From Tulasnella sp. 424 (lineage: Eukaryota > Basidiomycota > Agaricomycetes > Cantharellales > Tulasnellaceae), in assembly GCA_019633425.1 (NCBI GenBank), contig WSUB01000138.1, forward strand, positions 51,029-115,028: DNA of 64,000 nt. The letters are read 5' to 3'. A program made the translations under genes and the position numbers. The stretch's first letter is position 1. Every line of letters starts with the position of its first letter. The notes below the pieces were generated by a model. That model worked only from the letters and a program-made list of their open reading frames with translations, did no database searches and was not told where the DNA came from. Positions 23,740-34,172 of the stretch are shown piece after piece.

Positions 23740-25818
23740 ATGAGTGGTCCGAACAACGCGGGTGCAACCGACTCCGTCGACGTTAAGCGCTTATCAACCG
23801 ACGATGACTACGCCACCGTACACGCCACCGAAGTCAAAGCACGCCCCACATTTATGACATTATCACAGCCAGTCCCCTCCGAGTCGACCGTGAGCGATGT
23901 CGATGAGCCTGACACGCCGACCCAATTCTACGTCGAGATCGGTAAGGGCCCGGGTAGCCTGTTGAAGGCTCTCAAGAAGCTCGACAAGATTCTCCTCGAA
24001 GTGAGCTAAGAATAGAACAAATCTATCCGCCGTGTCGGCACTGACCATGCGCTGCATTTCCAGGCCAACAAACCGCATATCCTCTCCAAGAAGAAACCCG
24101 TCTCGTGGATTGGTCGGAAAATTACCCAGGGTCAGATCGGCTTGGTCGACCATGGTGGTCATCCCAAAATCCTCACCGAGCCAGGCCGTTATCCTCGGTT
24201 CCCACTTGGAAACTGGTGGGGTCGCTCATTCGAAGGGCACAGAGCAAGTTCGTAACCTTGGAGCATCTGTTTGTTTTGCGAGTCCCAGGATGCTGATATT
24301 ACGGACACGAATTCATTAGCCAAGGATACTGTCATCGAGTTCAACGGTTTGACGGTCGTTCAAGTTTCGCAAAACCAAGTCGCTGTTGTGAGCGACCCTC
24401 AGGGCGAGATATTCTCCGTCAAGGATGGTGGATTCGTCGCATTAGCAACGGAGGGCTCTTATACCGTGCTTAGCGTCTTCGACCAGACTCGCTTGTCTAA
24501 CTCTCAAACCGATCCGGTGAGATGGTGGTCTTGGTACCTCAGAGTCTTAACGGCTTCAGCGCTGACCGCTCACCTCCCTCAGACTACGAAAGCTACCTTG
24601 GGCCACTGGCAGGAAGTCAAAATGCGCTCTCGCATGGGTCCTTCCAACACCGCATTCGAATTCGTCGTGGCGACGTTCCTCAACATCGGGGCCAACAATT
24701 GCGCCGTCTTGCAAAATGTAGACAAATCGGAAATCTTACCCGCTGGACAACATTTCATTACCACACCCAATACCACTTTGAGGAAGATGTTTACGTATAA
24801 TGAATGTCAGACCGAAATATCGACTAAGGATATCCTCACGAAGGATCGGGTTCCTGTGGTGTTGACTTGTTCTCTTAAATGGTAGGCATGCAGTGGAAGG
24901 GGGCTCTGCATAACATTCGCCCGGTGAATTGACCCGCGTTGCGATCATAGGGAACTGACGGACCCACTCAAGCTGACTAATCGCGGGTATGACACTCCCT
25001 CCGACGCTCTCCGTGACAAGACCCAGTCGATCCTGACACAGATCATATCTCACTGTACGTTCAAGCTCCTGCGGAACCTCCCTCACCTTTACTAACCATC
25101 TCTCCTAAAGCGGACTACTCCTCGATGGATAAACGGCGCTCCATTGACCCCAAAGACACAGTCGACGACAAAACCAATTCCAACACGGCTTTCCTTGAGG
25201 ATCTCCAATCCCGCGCTATGAAAACCCTGAAAACCGCCGCTGAAGAGTACGGTATCGCTCTCAAGGACTTCGCCGTCATCGATAGGCAGTTCAAGGGCGA
25301 GATCGCTTCGGCGATGGACAAGTTGACCACGCGAGCTTTGCAAGCTCAGGTCGAAGCTGCCAGCGTCGATAAGGAGAATGACAACAGGGTGAAGAAGGAA
25401 GAGGGTTCGTTGAAAGTTGCTGAGGTCCAAGCAAAAGCTCGGAAGGCGCGTCGACCTTTGTTTTGTGGTCTCGGAAACACAAGTCGACTAACCCGGAACC
25501 CCATCTCACCAGACTCAAGCAGATGCAGAAGCCTACGCCATCATCGCAAAGGCTAATGCAATGGCCGAAGCGACCCGTATCGCCGCGCGCGCCGACGCCG
25601 ACGCCATCGGCTTCAAGGCTACCGCGGATCAAGCCGTGCAAGACGACTTCGCTCGGGAGATGCGGCTGAGGAGGAACGAGGTGGAGAGGATTGCCGCGTA
25701 TGGAAACAAGACCGTGTTCGTTCCCGTAGGAGGAGCAGCGGGTAGCGGGGCCGCGGATGCGGTGACGTTGGGCTTCGCGGCGGGCATCGGGAGCGATATG
25801 AGAAAGGACTGGGGCGCC

Positions 25819-25879
<61 letters not shown>

Positions 25880-25917
25880 AGCAGTTAGGCGGTACCCCGA
25901 AGCCCCCCGCAAAGTAA
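23740..25917 (+). CDS. SPFH/band-7-like protein, copy 1
   Basis: Seven exons: 23740-24000, 24064-24247, 24320-24516, 24583-24881, 24951-25054, 25111-25445 and 25513-25917 (594 aa). After a polar N-terminus come three beta-type modules (ITQGQIGLVDHG; VVQVSQNQVAVVSD; GANNCAVLQNVD), then an SPFH-like segment and a long Ala-rich helical region (AARADADAI, LRRNEVERIAAYGNKTVFVP). There is no signal peptide or membrane span. Compared with copies 2 and 3 it lacks about 12 residues in the helix and has a C-terminal poly-Gln plus poly-Pro tract. The sixth intron begins GCGCGT where the copies have GTGCGT, so a GC-AG intron is assumed. Family call is from the SPFH and helix pattern; function unknown. 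Confidence 0.82.
25819..25882 (+). repeat. CAG/CCG microsatellite coding poly-Gln and poly-Pro
   Basis: A run of CAG codons followed directly by CCG/CCA codons near the end of SPFH copy 1 encodes about ten Gln and ten Pro. Copies 2 and 3 have only short interrupted Gln/Pro at the same place, so the expansion is specific to this copy. Confidence 0.85.
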
Positions 25918-26331
25918 ACCCCAGGACACAGCAGGTCATGTAATCCACGTCAGCCCGCCGTATGGAACTATGCATCGATAATCACTTTGTTCATTACTCA
26001 ATCTCTCTTTTTTTCCCAGACGGGGTCTGGCAGATATGGTTATATCTTCACTCTGGCGTATATGATTGTATATTCACTCTCGTTGTATTGATTTATGTCA
26101 CTCTATCACATATTTCCTTTCTACCTTCTGAGATATAATCGTCCTCGTAGTGGTTTTACGACATTTAAAATAGAAGAAATCCCTCTAGCCTTCACGAGCA
26201 CCACCAAAAGTCCTGATGGGCCTTTCAAGCCCCACGCCGGTCGTACTGCCCTTCTCGGCGAATTCAGAAGTGGCTGAGAAGGCCTACAGTGAGTTATATT
26301 GAACGCGTTGAACGCAATTCAAAACTCACCG

Positions 26332-27071
26332 ATCATATAGCTCGGTGTGCCGGAAATCGTCTACTAGGTGCTTGAATTTCAAGAACTTGGAGAACCACGC
26401 CGCATCTTCCTAGGCTAGGCCTAAGGCTACCCTGTCCTCAGGGGGAGCATAGTGAAGGAGTTGGATGCAAAGAATCTCTAGTGGGTTGATTCCATCTGCG
26501 AGTATCCGCGTCTTCACTATTAAGCGGATGGAAGGGACTGTCAACCCAGTACGGAATACGAATAGGATCCATCGAAGATGAGGGCAACAGCTACCCAAGT
26601 CGGGAAGCCACCTTTCGTCGCCAAGGTCGACGGCTCGGAAGATTAGAGCCTGTAGGCTGCTGAGACTTTGGAATGCTGGACGGAGGAAGGGCATGTGCGA
26701 TCGGAAGGAAGATTCTGGCATTAAAAGTCCAACTTGAATGTCGACGTCCCCGACCATGGAAATTGACGCGTAGTTCTGGAAGGCTGTTTTCCTGAGCGAT
26801 GATGTTGCAGCACGAGAGGTTGACAAAGTCCATGTAATAGAGCGTTTATAAGACTCGTAATTCTGGGAGGATGAGGGTTCGTATCGCGGCGCTCCGGACT
26901 TTGGCCCGAGCTTCCGACGAACAAGCTTTGTAGTGACTGGTGAGTTAAAGTAGGAAGCTGAAGATTCGTTGCATCTTCGTCTGTACGTATTTTACGCTTC
27001 GGTCGGGCAGTGGTAAATTGTGAGCGCTTCGAGCGATGGGGAGTCGGGCAGGATACGGTGGATAAGCTGGA
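26332..27071 (-). pseudogene. F-box/LRR-like pseudogene, array unit 1 (5'-truncated)
   Basis: Minus-strand relic matching the C-terminal half of the F-box proteins at 33.2 and 40.9 kb (SCCNIIAQENSLPELR; LRWILFVFRTGLTVPSIRLI; DGINPLEILCIQ). The reading frame is broken near 26820, and an extra TAGGCTAGGCCTAA-like stretch near 26410 brings early stops. The F-box and the whole N-terminal half are missing: homology ends abruptly at about 27071, where block A DNA begins. Confidence 0.85.
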
Positions 27072-27540
27072 CCGCCACCGCGGAATATAACCTCCATACC
27101 GCTAACAAAGGAAAGTAAGTGTTTGAGAAGCAAGGTACTTAGTCGCTTAGAAGCGAGAACGAAGAGCATGGAAGGCACGAAGGCTCGAGTTGAGTTAGCG
27201 AAGGAGGGTGGCTCGCTTTGAGCCCCGCTGGGTGAGTATTCTCGAAGACTTGGTGCTTGTTAGGGTCTTACATCTCTTGCTCGTGGCAGATTGTACCTCC
27301 GAATGGCGTTCAAAGAAGCAGGTTGCGTGATTTAACTTGTAAACAAACCGTGACTAGCCATTCATGGATGAACACCTCGCAACGAGACTGCAAGACATTC
27401 ACTGCATCGGACTGTGCTTTGCACCTTGGAGCGCAATTTAAACTCAGTGCAAAGTGCTCCTCCCTGTCTTTAATACCGAAGCCTACGAAGGCGTAAAGGG
27501 GCTCGAAGTTGGGAGACCACCCTTCAAGATGAAGAGAACT
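27072..27540. repeat. Duplicated array flank, block A, copy 2
   Basis: Second copy of the segment at 21498-22035, joined directly to the truncated F-box relic. This shows that block A formed a breakpoint of the duplication. Confidence 0.75.
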
Positions 27541-28300
27541 CAAGGGGCGTTATCAGGGTGCTGAGTTAGGGAAATGCGGAATCTGAAAAGCACCTCAAAG
27601 CTTCCTTAGAAGTTGGGCGCAGGATATAGTGGTTTGAGAATCTCAATGAATACCGGTAGCTTGACAAAAAGAAAATAAAGCAATGCAAACGGCGACGAGG
27701 GTTTGGGACCGTCCGAGTTCCGAGGCCTGCATTTGCGTTTCTCAGCACCCTTATAGCGCAAAACCCGACGACGGTCCCGAATGCGAGGATATATCGTTGT
27801 CGCCGAACAGCACTATTGAACGGAGCCTCATTTAATAAAACACTTCTTCAATGCATTCTTGAGGTTCTGGTCGCAAAGGTCTTTGTTGTCTCGCGATTCA
27901 CCACTTACTCTGAGTGGTGGAGCTGTGTTCGGACTGAGGATAAAAACTGGCAAAGAGGACTGGAAGAGGCAAGGACAAAAAAATCGACGCAAGTTTCCTT
28001 TTTGTGCGTTCGATTTTAAGTGAGCTGATTATCCTTGGCGGTATCCGTAAGCAGTGCTCAGCTCGAGATTCTGCTTTTGCCGCACTTTGTCAAATTGTAG
28101 GCATCTTCCCCCTCCCTTTTCTTGACCTAGTCTTTCCGTCGTTGTCTTGTTCACGTGCCATTTCCAATTTGTATCCAAGCAGGCTTGTATCCACCATGGG
28201 ATTGCATGAGGAGAGGTTTTTGTGCACTTGGCTCCGATTCTTTCGGAGAGTCGGGGAATGGCGCGTGCATATTATGAGGTCAGATGATGGGTGAGACCTC
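27541..28300. other. Unit-2-specific insert with inverted repeats
   Basis: About 750 bp absent from unit 1. It contains AGGGTGCTGAG at 27555-27565 and its exact reverse complement at 27741-27751, with weaker pairing beyond, which may mark a small inverted-repeat element. A second pair (GGGACCGTC and GACGGTCCC, about 27700-27780) overlaps the right end. No gene recognised. Confidence 0.4.
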
Positions 28301-29259
28301 CTGTTGCGGGTTGAAGAGGCCGTCTGTTGCTTCTCGAAGCTCATCGATGTGTGCGATAGAGTTTTTTTTTTTTTTTCAGACCGCAGCAGCTCGGTGCAAG
28401 TGGACATGTGTTGGTTATCGAAGTCCTCGAGCCAATGCACGACTCGGATATGTTCTGGCCGAGCCATAGATATCGACGAGGGAGTTTTGTCTATAGGAGG
28501 TGGATCGGCAGTTAAACTGCGGGGTTGTAGACAATGTATGCATGAGGATGACGCGAGACCTCAAGGAGCGGGGGTGGAACAGGCGTTGCAAGCGAATACC
28601 GGTGATTTGGAAGGATTGTTATTGGAAAGAGTACAGATCTTTGAAGAACAAGTCGATGCGCTAGGCCTGAGCAGCAAGCTCTTAGCGTTCAATACACCTT
28701 ACCAGGTTGACTGTACGTGGAAGCTTGGTGAGATATTTTCGGCGTTTACGGCAGGCTGCCGGCTGTTACGGCAACTCGCAGCATGCCGTCAACTTAATTA
28801 AGGCGAAAGGAGTAGTTCTCGTTATCACGACATTCGCTGCTCTGTAACAAATAATCGACGGAGGCTTTGGATGGATGAGGGCGTGACTAACGCTCAGCGG
28901 CTTGGGATTAGGCGCTTCAGTGGTTCCTGGGGACTCGATTTTACTCTCAACCGCGCGGATCTTTGCACGTTGCAAACGTTCTATATGCGGCACTACAAGC
29001 TCTAGCTAATGGCATAAGCCACTCATGTTCGTTCTCATGCCGACGGACAGCAGAGGCTCCAAGTTGCATGTGCTGCCAAATGAGGCAGTGATCCTATGAC
29101 TGTTGTACTTGGTCGTGTTTGGTAGGCACAAACGCCTCATACAAATACAGCCACCAATCACGTTTCCTTTTCTTCATCTCGACATATAAAACGGGATCAG
29201 AAGAACCGTCAACCGTATCTCACACACATCTTTTATCCCCTCCCCTCCCTCATCTCTCC
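28301..29259. repeat. Duplicated array flank, blocks B and C, copy 2
   Basis: Matches 22045-22250 and 22940-23739 with the 0.69 kb TIR element of unit 1 absent. A 15-base poly-T tract (28362-28376) replaces a shorter, interrupted T run in copy 1. Confidence 0.75.
29185..29191 (+). promoter_or_regulatory. TATA box of SPFH copy 2
   Basis: TATAAAA in CATATAAAACGGGATC, 75 bases before the ATG, aligned with copies 1 and 3. Confidence 0.65.
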
Positions 29260-31407
29260 ATGGACGTTTCAAGCAACGCAGGTGCAACTACCGTCGTCGA
29301 CGGCAAGCGCTTCTCAACCGACGACGACGATGGCACGATGCATCCCACCAAGTCCAAAGCACGTCCTACATTTTCCCAACCCCCAGTCACCGCGACCATG
29401 AACAGTGTCGATTACCTTGACACGACGCGCGAATTCTTTGTCAAGATCGGTAAGGGTGGTCTGTTGGAGGCTCTCGAGAAGCTCGACAAGCTTCTCCTCG
29501 AAGTAAGCTAAGAATAGAACAGATCTATCCGCCGTGTCGGCACTGACCATCCGCTGTATCTCCAGGCCAACAAACCGCATATCCTCTCCAAGAAGAAACC
29601 CGTCACGTGGATTGGCCGGGAAATTACCCTCGGTCAGATCGGCTTGGTCAACCATGGCGGTCTTCCCAAAATCCTCACCAAGCCAGGCCGTTATCCTCGG
29701 TTCCCACTTGCAAACTGGTGGGCTCGCTCATTCGAAGGGCAAAAAGAAAGTTCGTAACCTTGGAGCAGCTGGTTGTTTTGCGAGTCCCAGGATACTGATA
29801 TTACGGACGCGAATTCTGTAGTCTCGGATACCGTCATCGAGTTCAACGGTTTGACCGTCGTTCAAGTTTCGCAGAATCAAGCCGCTGTTGTGAGCGACCC
29901 TCAGAACCAAATTTTCGTCATCAAGAACGGTGGATTCGTTGCGTTAGCCACGCAGGGCTCTTATTCCGTGCTTAGCGTCGTCGACCAGACGCACTTGCCC
30001 AATGTCTTTACCGATCAGGTGAGATAGTGGTTCAGAACTCCTCAACGGCCTCAGCGCTGACCACTCTCTTCCCTCAGACTACGAAAGCTATCTTGGGCCA
30101 CTGGCACGAAGTCAAGATGCGCTCTCGCATGGGTCCTTCCAACACCGCACACGAATTCGTTGTGGCGACGTTCCTCGACATCCCAGCCAACAACTGCGCC
30201 ATCCTGCAGAAAGGAGACGAATTGGAAATCTTACCCGCTGGACAACATTGCATTACCAACCCCAACATCACCTTGAGGAAGATGTTTACGCGTGGTGAAT
30301 GTCAGACGGAAATGCCGACTAAGGATATTTTCACGAGGGATCAGGTCCCCGTGTCGTTGACTATTTATCTTAAATGGTAGGCACCCTGGGGGATTCTGTA
30401 TAGCATTCGCGCGGTGAACTGACACTCGCGTTGCGATCATAGGCAACTGATGGAGCCACTCAAGTTGACCACTCACGGGTATGATACCCCCTACGACGCT
30501 CTCCGTGACAAGACCCAGTCGATCCTGACACAGATCATGTCTCACTGTACGTCCAAGCTGGTGTATAACCTCCCTCGTATTTACTAACCACCTCTCTTAT
30601 AGTGGACTACTCCTCGATGGTTAAACAACGCTCCATTGACCCCAATGACACTGTCGACGACGGAACCGATCCCAACACGGCTTTCCTTGACGCTCTCCGC
30701 TCCCGCGCCATGGACGACCTGAAATATGCCGCTCTCGAGTACGGTATCGTTCTCAAGGACCTCGCCGTCATTGATAGGCAGTTCAAGGGCGAGATCGCTT
30801 CGACGATGGACAAGTTGACCACGCGAGCTTTGCAAGCCCAGGTCGAAGCTGCCAACGTCGATAGGGAGAACAGCAACAGGGTAAAGAAAGAGCAGGGTTC
30901 GTTGCAAGTCGCTCAGGTCCAGGCTTCGGCTCGGAAGGTGCGTTCACTCTGGTTTCGTGATCTGGAAACTCGAGCTGTTGAAACTAACTCGACCTTTTCC
31001 CTCGCTAGACCCAAGCAGACGCAGAAGCCTACGCGATCGTAGCAAACGCCAAAGCCGTCGGCGAGGCCTTGCAAATCGACGCCCAAGCTCGAGCCGAAGC
31101 GACCCGTCTTGCCGCGCGCGCCGACGCCGACGCCATCCGCCTCAAGGCCGCCGCGGACCAAGACGTGCAAGACGCCTTCGCTCGGGAGATGGAGTTGAGG
31201 AGGAACGAGGTGGAGAGAATCGCCGCGTATGGAAACAAGACCGTGTTCGTTCCGGTAGGAGGAGCAGCGGGTAGCGGGGCCGCCGATGCGGTGACGTTGG
31301 GCTTCGCGGCGGGCATCGGGAACGATATGAGAAGGGGCTGGGGCGCTGAGCAGCAGCAGCCACAACCACAGCAGTTTGGCGGTTCGCCGAAGCCGCCTGC
31401 AAAGTAA
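29260..31407 (+). CDS. SPFH/band-7-like protein, copy 2
   Basis: Exons are 29260-29502, 29566-29749, 29822-30018, 30078-30376, 30443-30546, 30603-30937 and 31009-31407 (586 aa). Exons 2-6 have exactly the lengths of copies 1 and 3. Architecture: polar N-terminus (1-80), beta modules ITLGQIGLVNHGG, VVQVSQNQAAVVSDP and PANNCAILQKGDELEILPAG, then an SPFH-like segment (MPTKDIFTRDQVPVSLTIYL). A coiled-coil region follows (FKGEIASTMDKLTTRALQAQ; EALQIDAQARAEATRLAARA), then a Gly/Ala-rich tail. There is no signal peptide or membrane anchor, unlike stomatins. The second intron uses the unusual donor GTTCGT. It is convergent with the F-box gene ending at 31757. Confidence 0.85.
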
Positions 31408-31756
31408 TCATGGGGGCGGGGCAGGCGGTGCAATCCACGTCGACCCGATGTATGGAATGATTCATCAATAATCACTTTTTTCACTACTCCATCTCTCTTT
31501 TCTCTCGAACGGACTCTGATATATATAATTATATCTTCACTCTCGTTGTATTGGTCTCTCACACTCTATTACATAATTCCTTTCTGCCTTCGGAGATATA
31601 ATCGTCCCCGTAGTAGTTCTCCGACATTTGAAATAGAAGAAATCCCTCCAGCCTTCCAAGCCGGACGCTAGTCATCCTGTCCTTCTCGACGATTTCAGAT
31701 ATCGCTGAGAGGGCCGACAGTGAGTTCTGTTGTACACGTGGAACGCAATCCAAAAC

Positions 31757-33211
31757 TCACCGATAATCTAACTCGGTGTGCCCGAAATCGTTCACCTGGT
31801 TGAATTTCAAGAACTTGGAGAACCACGCCGCATCTTCCTCGGTGACCCTGTCCTCGAGAGGAGCGTTGTAATAATGTTGGATGTAAAGAACCGCTAGAGG
31901 ATTGATTCCATCTGCGTGTATCCGCGTCTGCACTATTAAGCGGATGGAATGGACAGTAAAGCCAGTACAGAATACGAATCGGAGCCATCGAAGATGAGGG
32001 CAACAGCTACCCACGTCAGGAAGCCACCTTTCGTTGTCAAAGTCGACGGCTCGGAAGGTTAGAACCCGGAGGTTGGTGAGATTTTGGATGGCAGGACGGA
32101 GGAAGGGCATCTGCGAGTGGAAGGAAGGTGTTGGCTCTAGAAGTCCAAGGTCGATGTCCCCGGCCATGGAAATGGCGCGTAGTTCTGGAAGGCTGTTTTC
32201 CCGAGCGATGATGTTGCAACATGAGAGATCGACCAAGTTCTGGTAGTAGATCGTTGAAAAGACTCGTAATTTTGGGAGGATGAGGGTTCGTATCGCAGCA
32301 CTCCGGACTCGGTCAGAGCTTTCAATGAATAACCTTTGCAGTGAATAGTGAGTTAGAGTCGGAAGTTGAAGGTCCGTTGCCTCTCCGTCTGTGGGTATAT
32401 ATGTGCTGGTCGGGTAGGGGTAGATCGTGAGGGTTTCGAGGGATGGGGAGTCGGACAGGATGCGGTGGATAAGCTGGACGAAAGGTAGTGATAAGATAAT
32501 GCTCAGTGTCCCATCCCCAATGGTCAAATTCTTAAGGTTCCTGAACGTCGGAAGGGCGTTGACATCGTGGACGGAGCTTGTCCATTTGACGGAATCGAGG
32601 TTCGGGAACCCCCTGAGCACGTCTGTAGCGCTCCAGTGAGGTGAGGTATTTTTGAGCTTGAGGCGGGACGGTCGATCGTGGCTTGGACTTTGAAACACTT
32701 GGATTTCTTGCAAAAGAGGCGCAGACTTGGCTTTGATTTGGTCCAGCAGGATTCGTCTGATCTTGTAGGGGGCATCGTCGAGGTGGAGAGTCCTCCACCT
32801 TCCCATGTGAGGGAAGATCATCCGCATAATCTTGCGCAGATGCGGTATTGCAGATTTCACGAAAGGTGGTTGGCCGATGTAGATGTCCAAGGGTGCTTGA
32901 CCAGATCGTTCCAATTTGGCCTCCAACATCTCCCATTGTGGCACGCTCTGGCTGATGTGCAGGGAGTTCCATAGCAAGGGCATGGAGAGGACGTACTCCC
33001 TCCAAAGGCGAGAGACGTGTGACACGGTGAACGGAAAGGTAGTTTCTGATCCTTCCTGGCATATGGCGATTATGACTTGGAAAATATCGAAAGGAAGACG
33101 GTTGATCGGTGTTGGTTTGCGGGGCTGGATATCGGGATGTTCAAGACTCCGTGCAGTCGTTTCTTGTATTGTTTCATTTGGGGCAGCACACCTTGGTGCT
33201 TCGGAGCTCAT
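31757..33211 (-). CDS. F-box/LRR-like protein, array unit 2
   Basis: Single-exon gene of 484 aa when started at the ATG of MSSEAP, which is conserved in unit 3. The open frame runs further upstream to 33454, and an in-frame ATG 15 codons earlier is possible. The F-box lies at about residues 35-85: INRLPFDIFQVIIAICQ, FPFTVSHVSRLWREYVLSMP, LWNSLHI. An ankyrin-free, Leu-rich C-terminal region follows, of the kind used for substrate binding (LRKIMRMIFPHMGRWRTLHL; LRWLRFVFCTGFTVHSIRLI). It would link Skp1-Cul1 to a target. It is tail-to-tail with SPFH copy 2, 349 bp away, a spacing repeated in other units. The 3' end may have another short intron, because a GTGAG follows the last codons. Confidence 0.85.
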   Translation of the reverse strand: MSSEAPRCAAPNETIQETTARSLEHPDIQPRKPTPINRLPFDIFQVIIAICQEGSETTFPFTVSHVSRLWREYVLSMPLLWNSLHISQSVPQWEMLEAKLERSGQAPLDIYIGQPPFVKSAIPHLRKIMRMIFPHMGRWRTLHLDDAPYKIRRILLDQIKAKSAPLLQEIQVFQSPSHDRPSRLKLKNTSPHWSATDVLRGFPNLDSVKWTSSVHDVNALPTFRNLKNLTIGDGTLSIILSLPFVQLIHRILSDSPSLETLTIYPYPTSTYIPTDGEATDLQLPTLTHYSLQRLFIESSDRVRSAAIRTLILPKLRVFSTIYYQNLVDLSCCNIIARENSLPELRAISMAGDIDLGLLEPTPSFHSQMPFLRPAIQNLTNLRVLTFRAVDFDNERWLPDVGSCCPHLRWLRFVFCTGFTVHSIRLIVQTRIHADGINPLAVLYIQHYYNAPLEDRVTEEDAAWFSKFLKFNQVNDFGHTELDYR

Positions 33212-33454
33212 GTATTTGGGGTCCAGCGTTGTACGGGGCAGTGGTTGCGCCGCCATCGGCGAGTACAAGTGTAGACAAACAAACAGGAACAACCGTGTTG
33301 GAAGTGCAGCACTGGGCCCTTTCGCAAAGCATTGCCCTCCGGGTAGTCCTGTCCACAGCACAGGAGTCTCGGGACTCGGCAGCTCTGGCTCACGAGTATT
33401 GGCCGTGCCGTGCCAGGCTTTCAGTGTTGGAAGGCCATGAAAGGCAACAAGCAT

Positions 33455-34172
33455 ATGTAAGGCTCGATAGACCGACCCCAGCGAACCTACACACAGGATA
33501 GAATATGCTCTTCGATATACTGCGATGTTTATGCTTCTTAGTAATGGAATGTATTAGTTAGCCCAACGAAAAAAAATATAATAGATAAGAAAGCGGAACG
33601 GAAGGCAGGAGGGGATTCAGGGGCGTCGCAAGTGAACAGGAGAAGGAACAAATAGACCTTCCGCGCTACGCCGCTGTGGCCAGGAATTAATTGTATCACA
33701 TACAATGAAATAATTTATATGAACAAATGACACACGCAGGCTTTGAATGGAAATTTGCGGATGGATGCTGGGACAAAGAAAGAATACGTGATTAACGCTG
33801 AGGCTTGAGGTTAGGCGCTCCTTGGCGTTTCAGTGGTTCCTGAGGTCGCAATTCTACTCTCAACAGCGGCGAATCACTTGACCTCTACAAACGTTCCACA
33901 TGCGGCAATGCAAACTCTAGTGGCGTAAATAGCTTATGTCTGTCCACATGCCGACGGTCGGCAGATATTTTAGGTCCATGTGCTGCTAAATGAGGCAGTG
34001 GTCCCATGACTGTTGCTCTTGGTCGTGCTTGGTAGGCACAAACGCCTCATCAAACACAGCCACCGATCTTCCTTTTCTTCACATCCCAACATATAAAACG
34101 GGATCCAAGAACCGTCAATCGTCCCCCATACACACATTTTTATTCCCCCTCTCCTCATCTCTCTTCACCTCT
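33455..34172. repeat. Unit boundary and block C, copy 3
   Basis: The first 260 bases are unique and A/T-rich. From about 33720 the sequence matches the SPFH upstream region of units 1 and 2, but blocks A and B are absent here. Confidence 0.65.
34092..34098 (+). promoter_or_regulatory. TATA box of SPFH copy 3
   Basis: TATAAAA in CATATAAAACGGGATC, 81 bases before the ATG. Confidence 0.65.

Noticed and set aside
31029..31562. 177-codon minus-strand frame over the last SPFH exon
   Set aside because: Shadow of the Ala-rich coding exon; the same shadow appears in every SPFH copy.
33212..33454. N-terminal extension of the unit 2 F-box protein
   Set aside because: The extension is not shared with the unit 3 gene, whereas the MSSEAP start is conserved in both.
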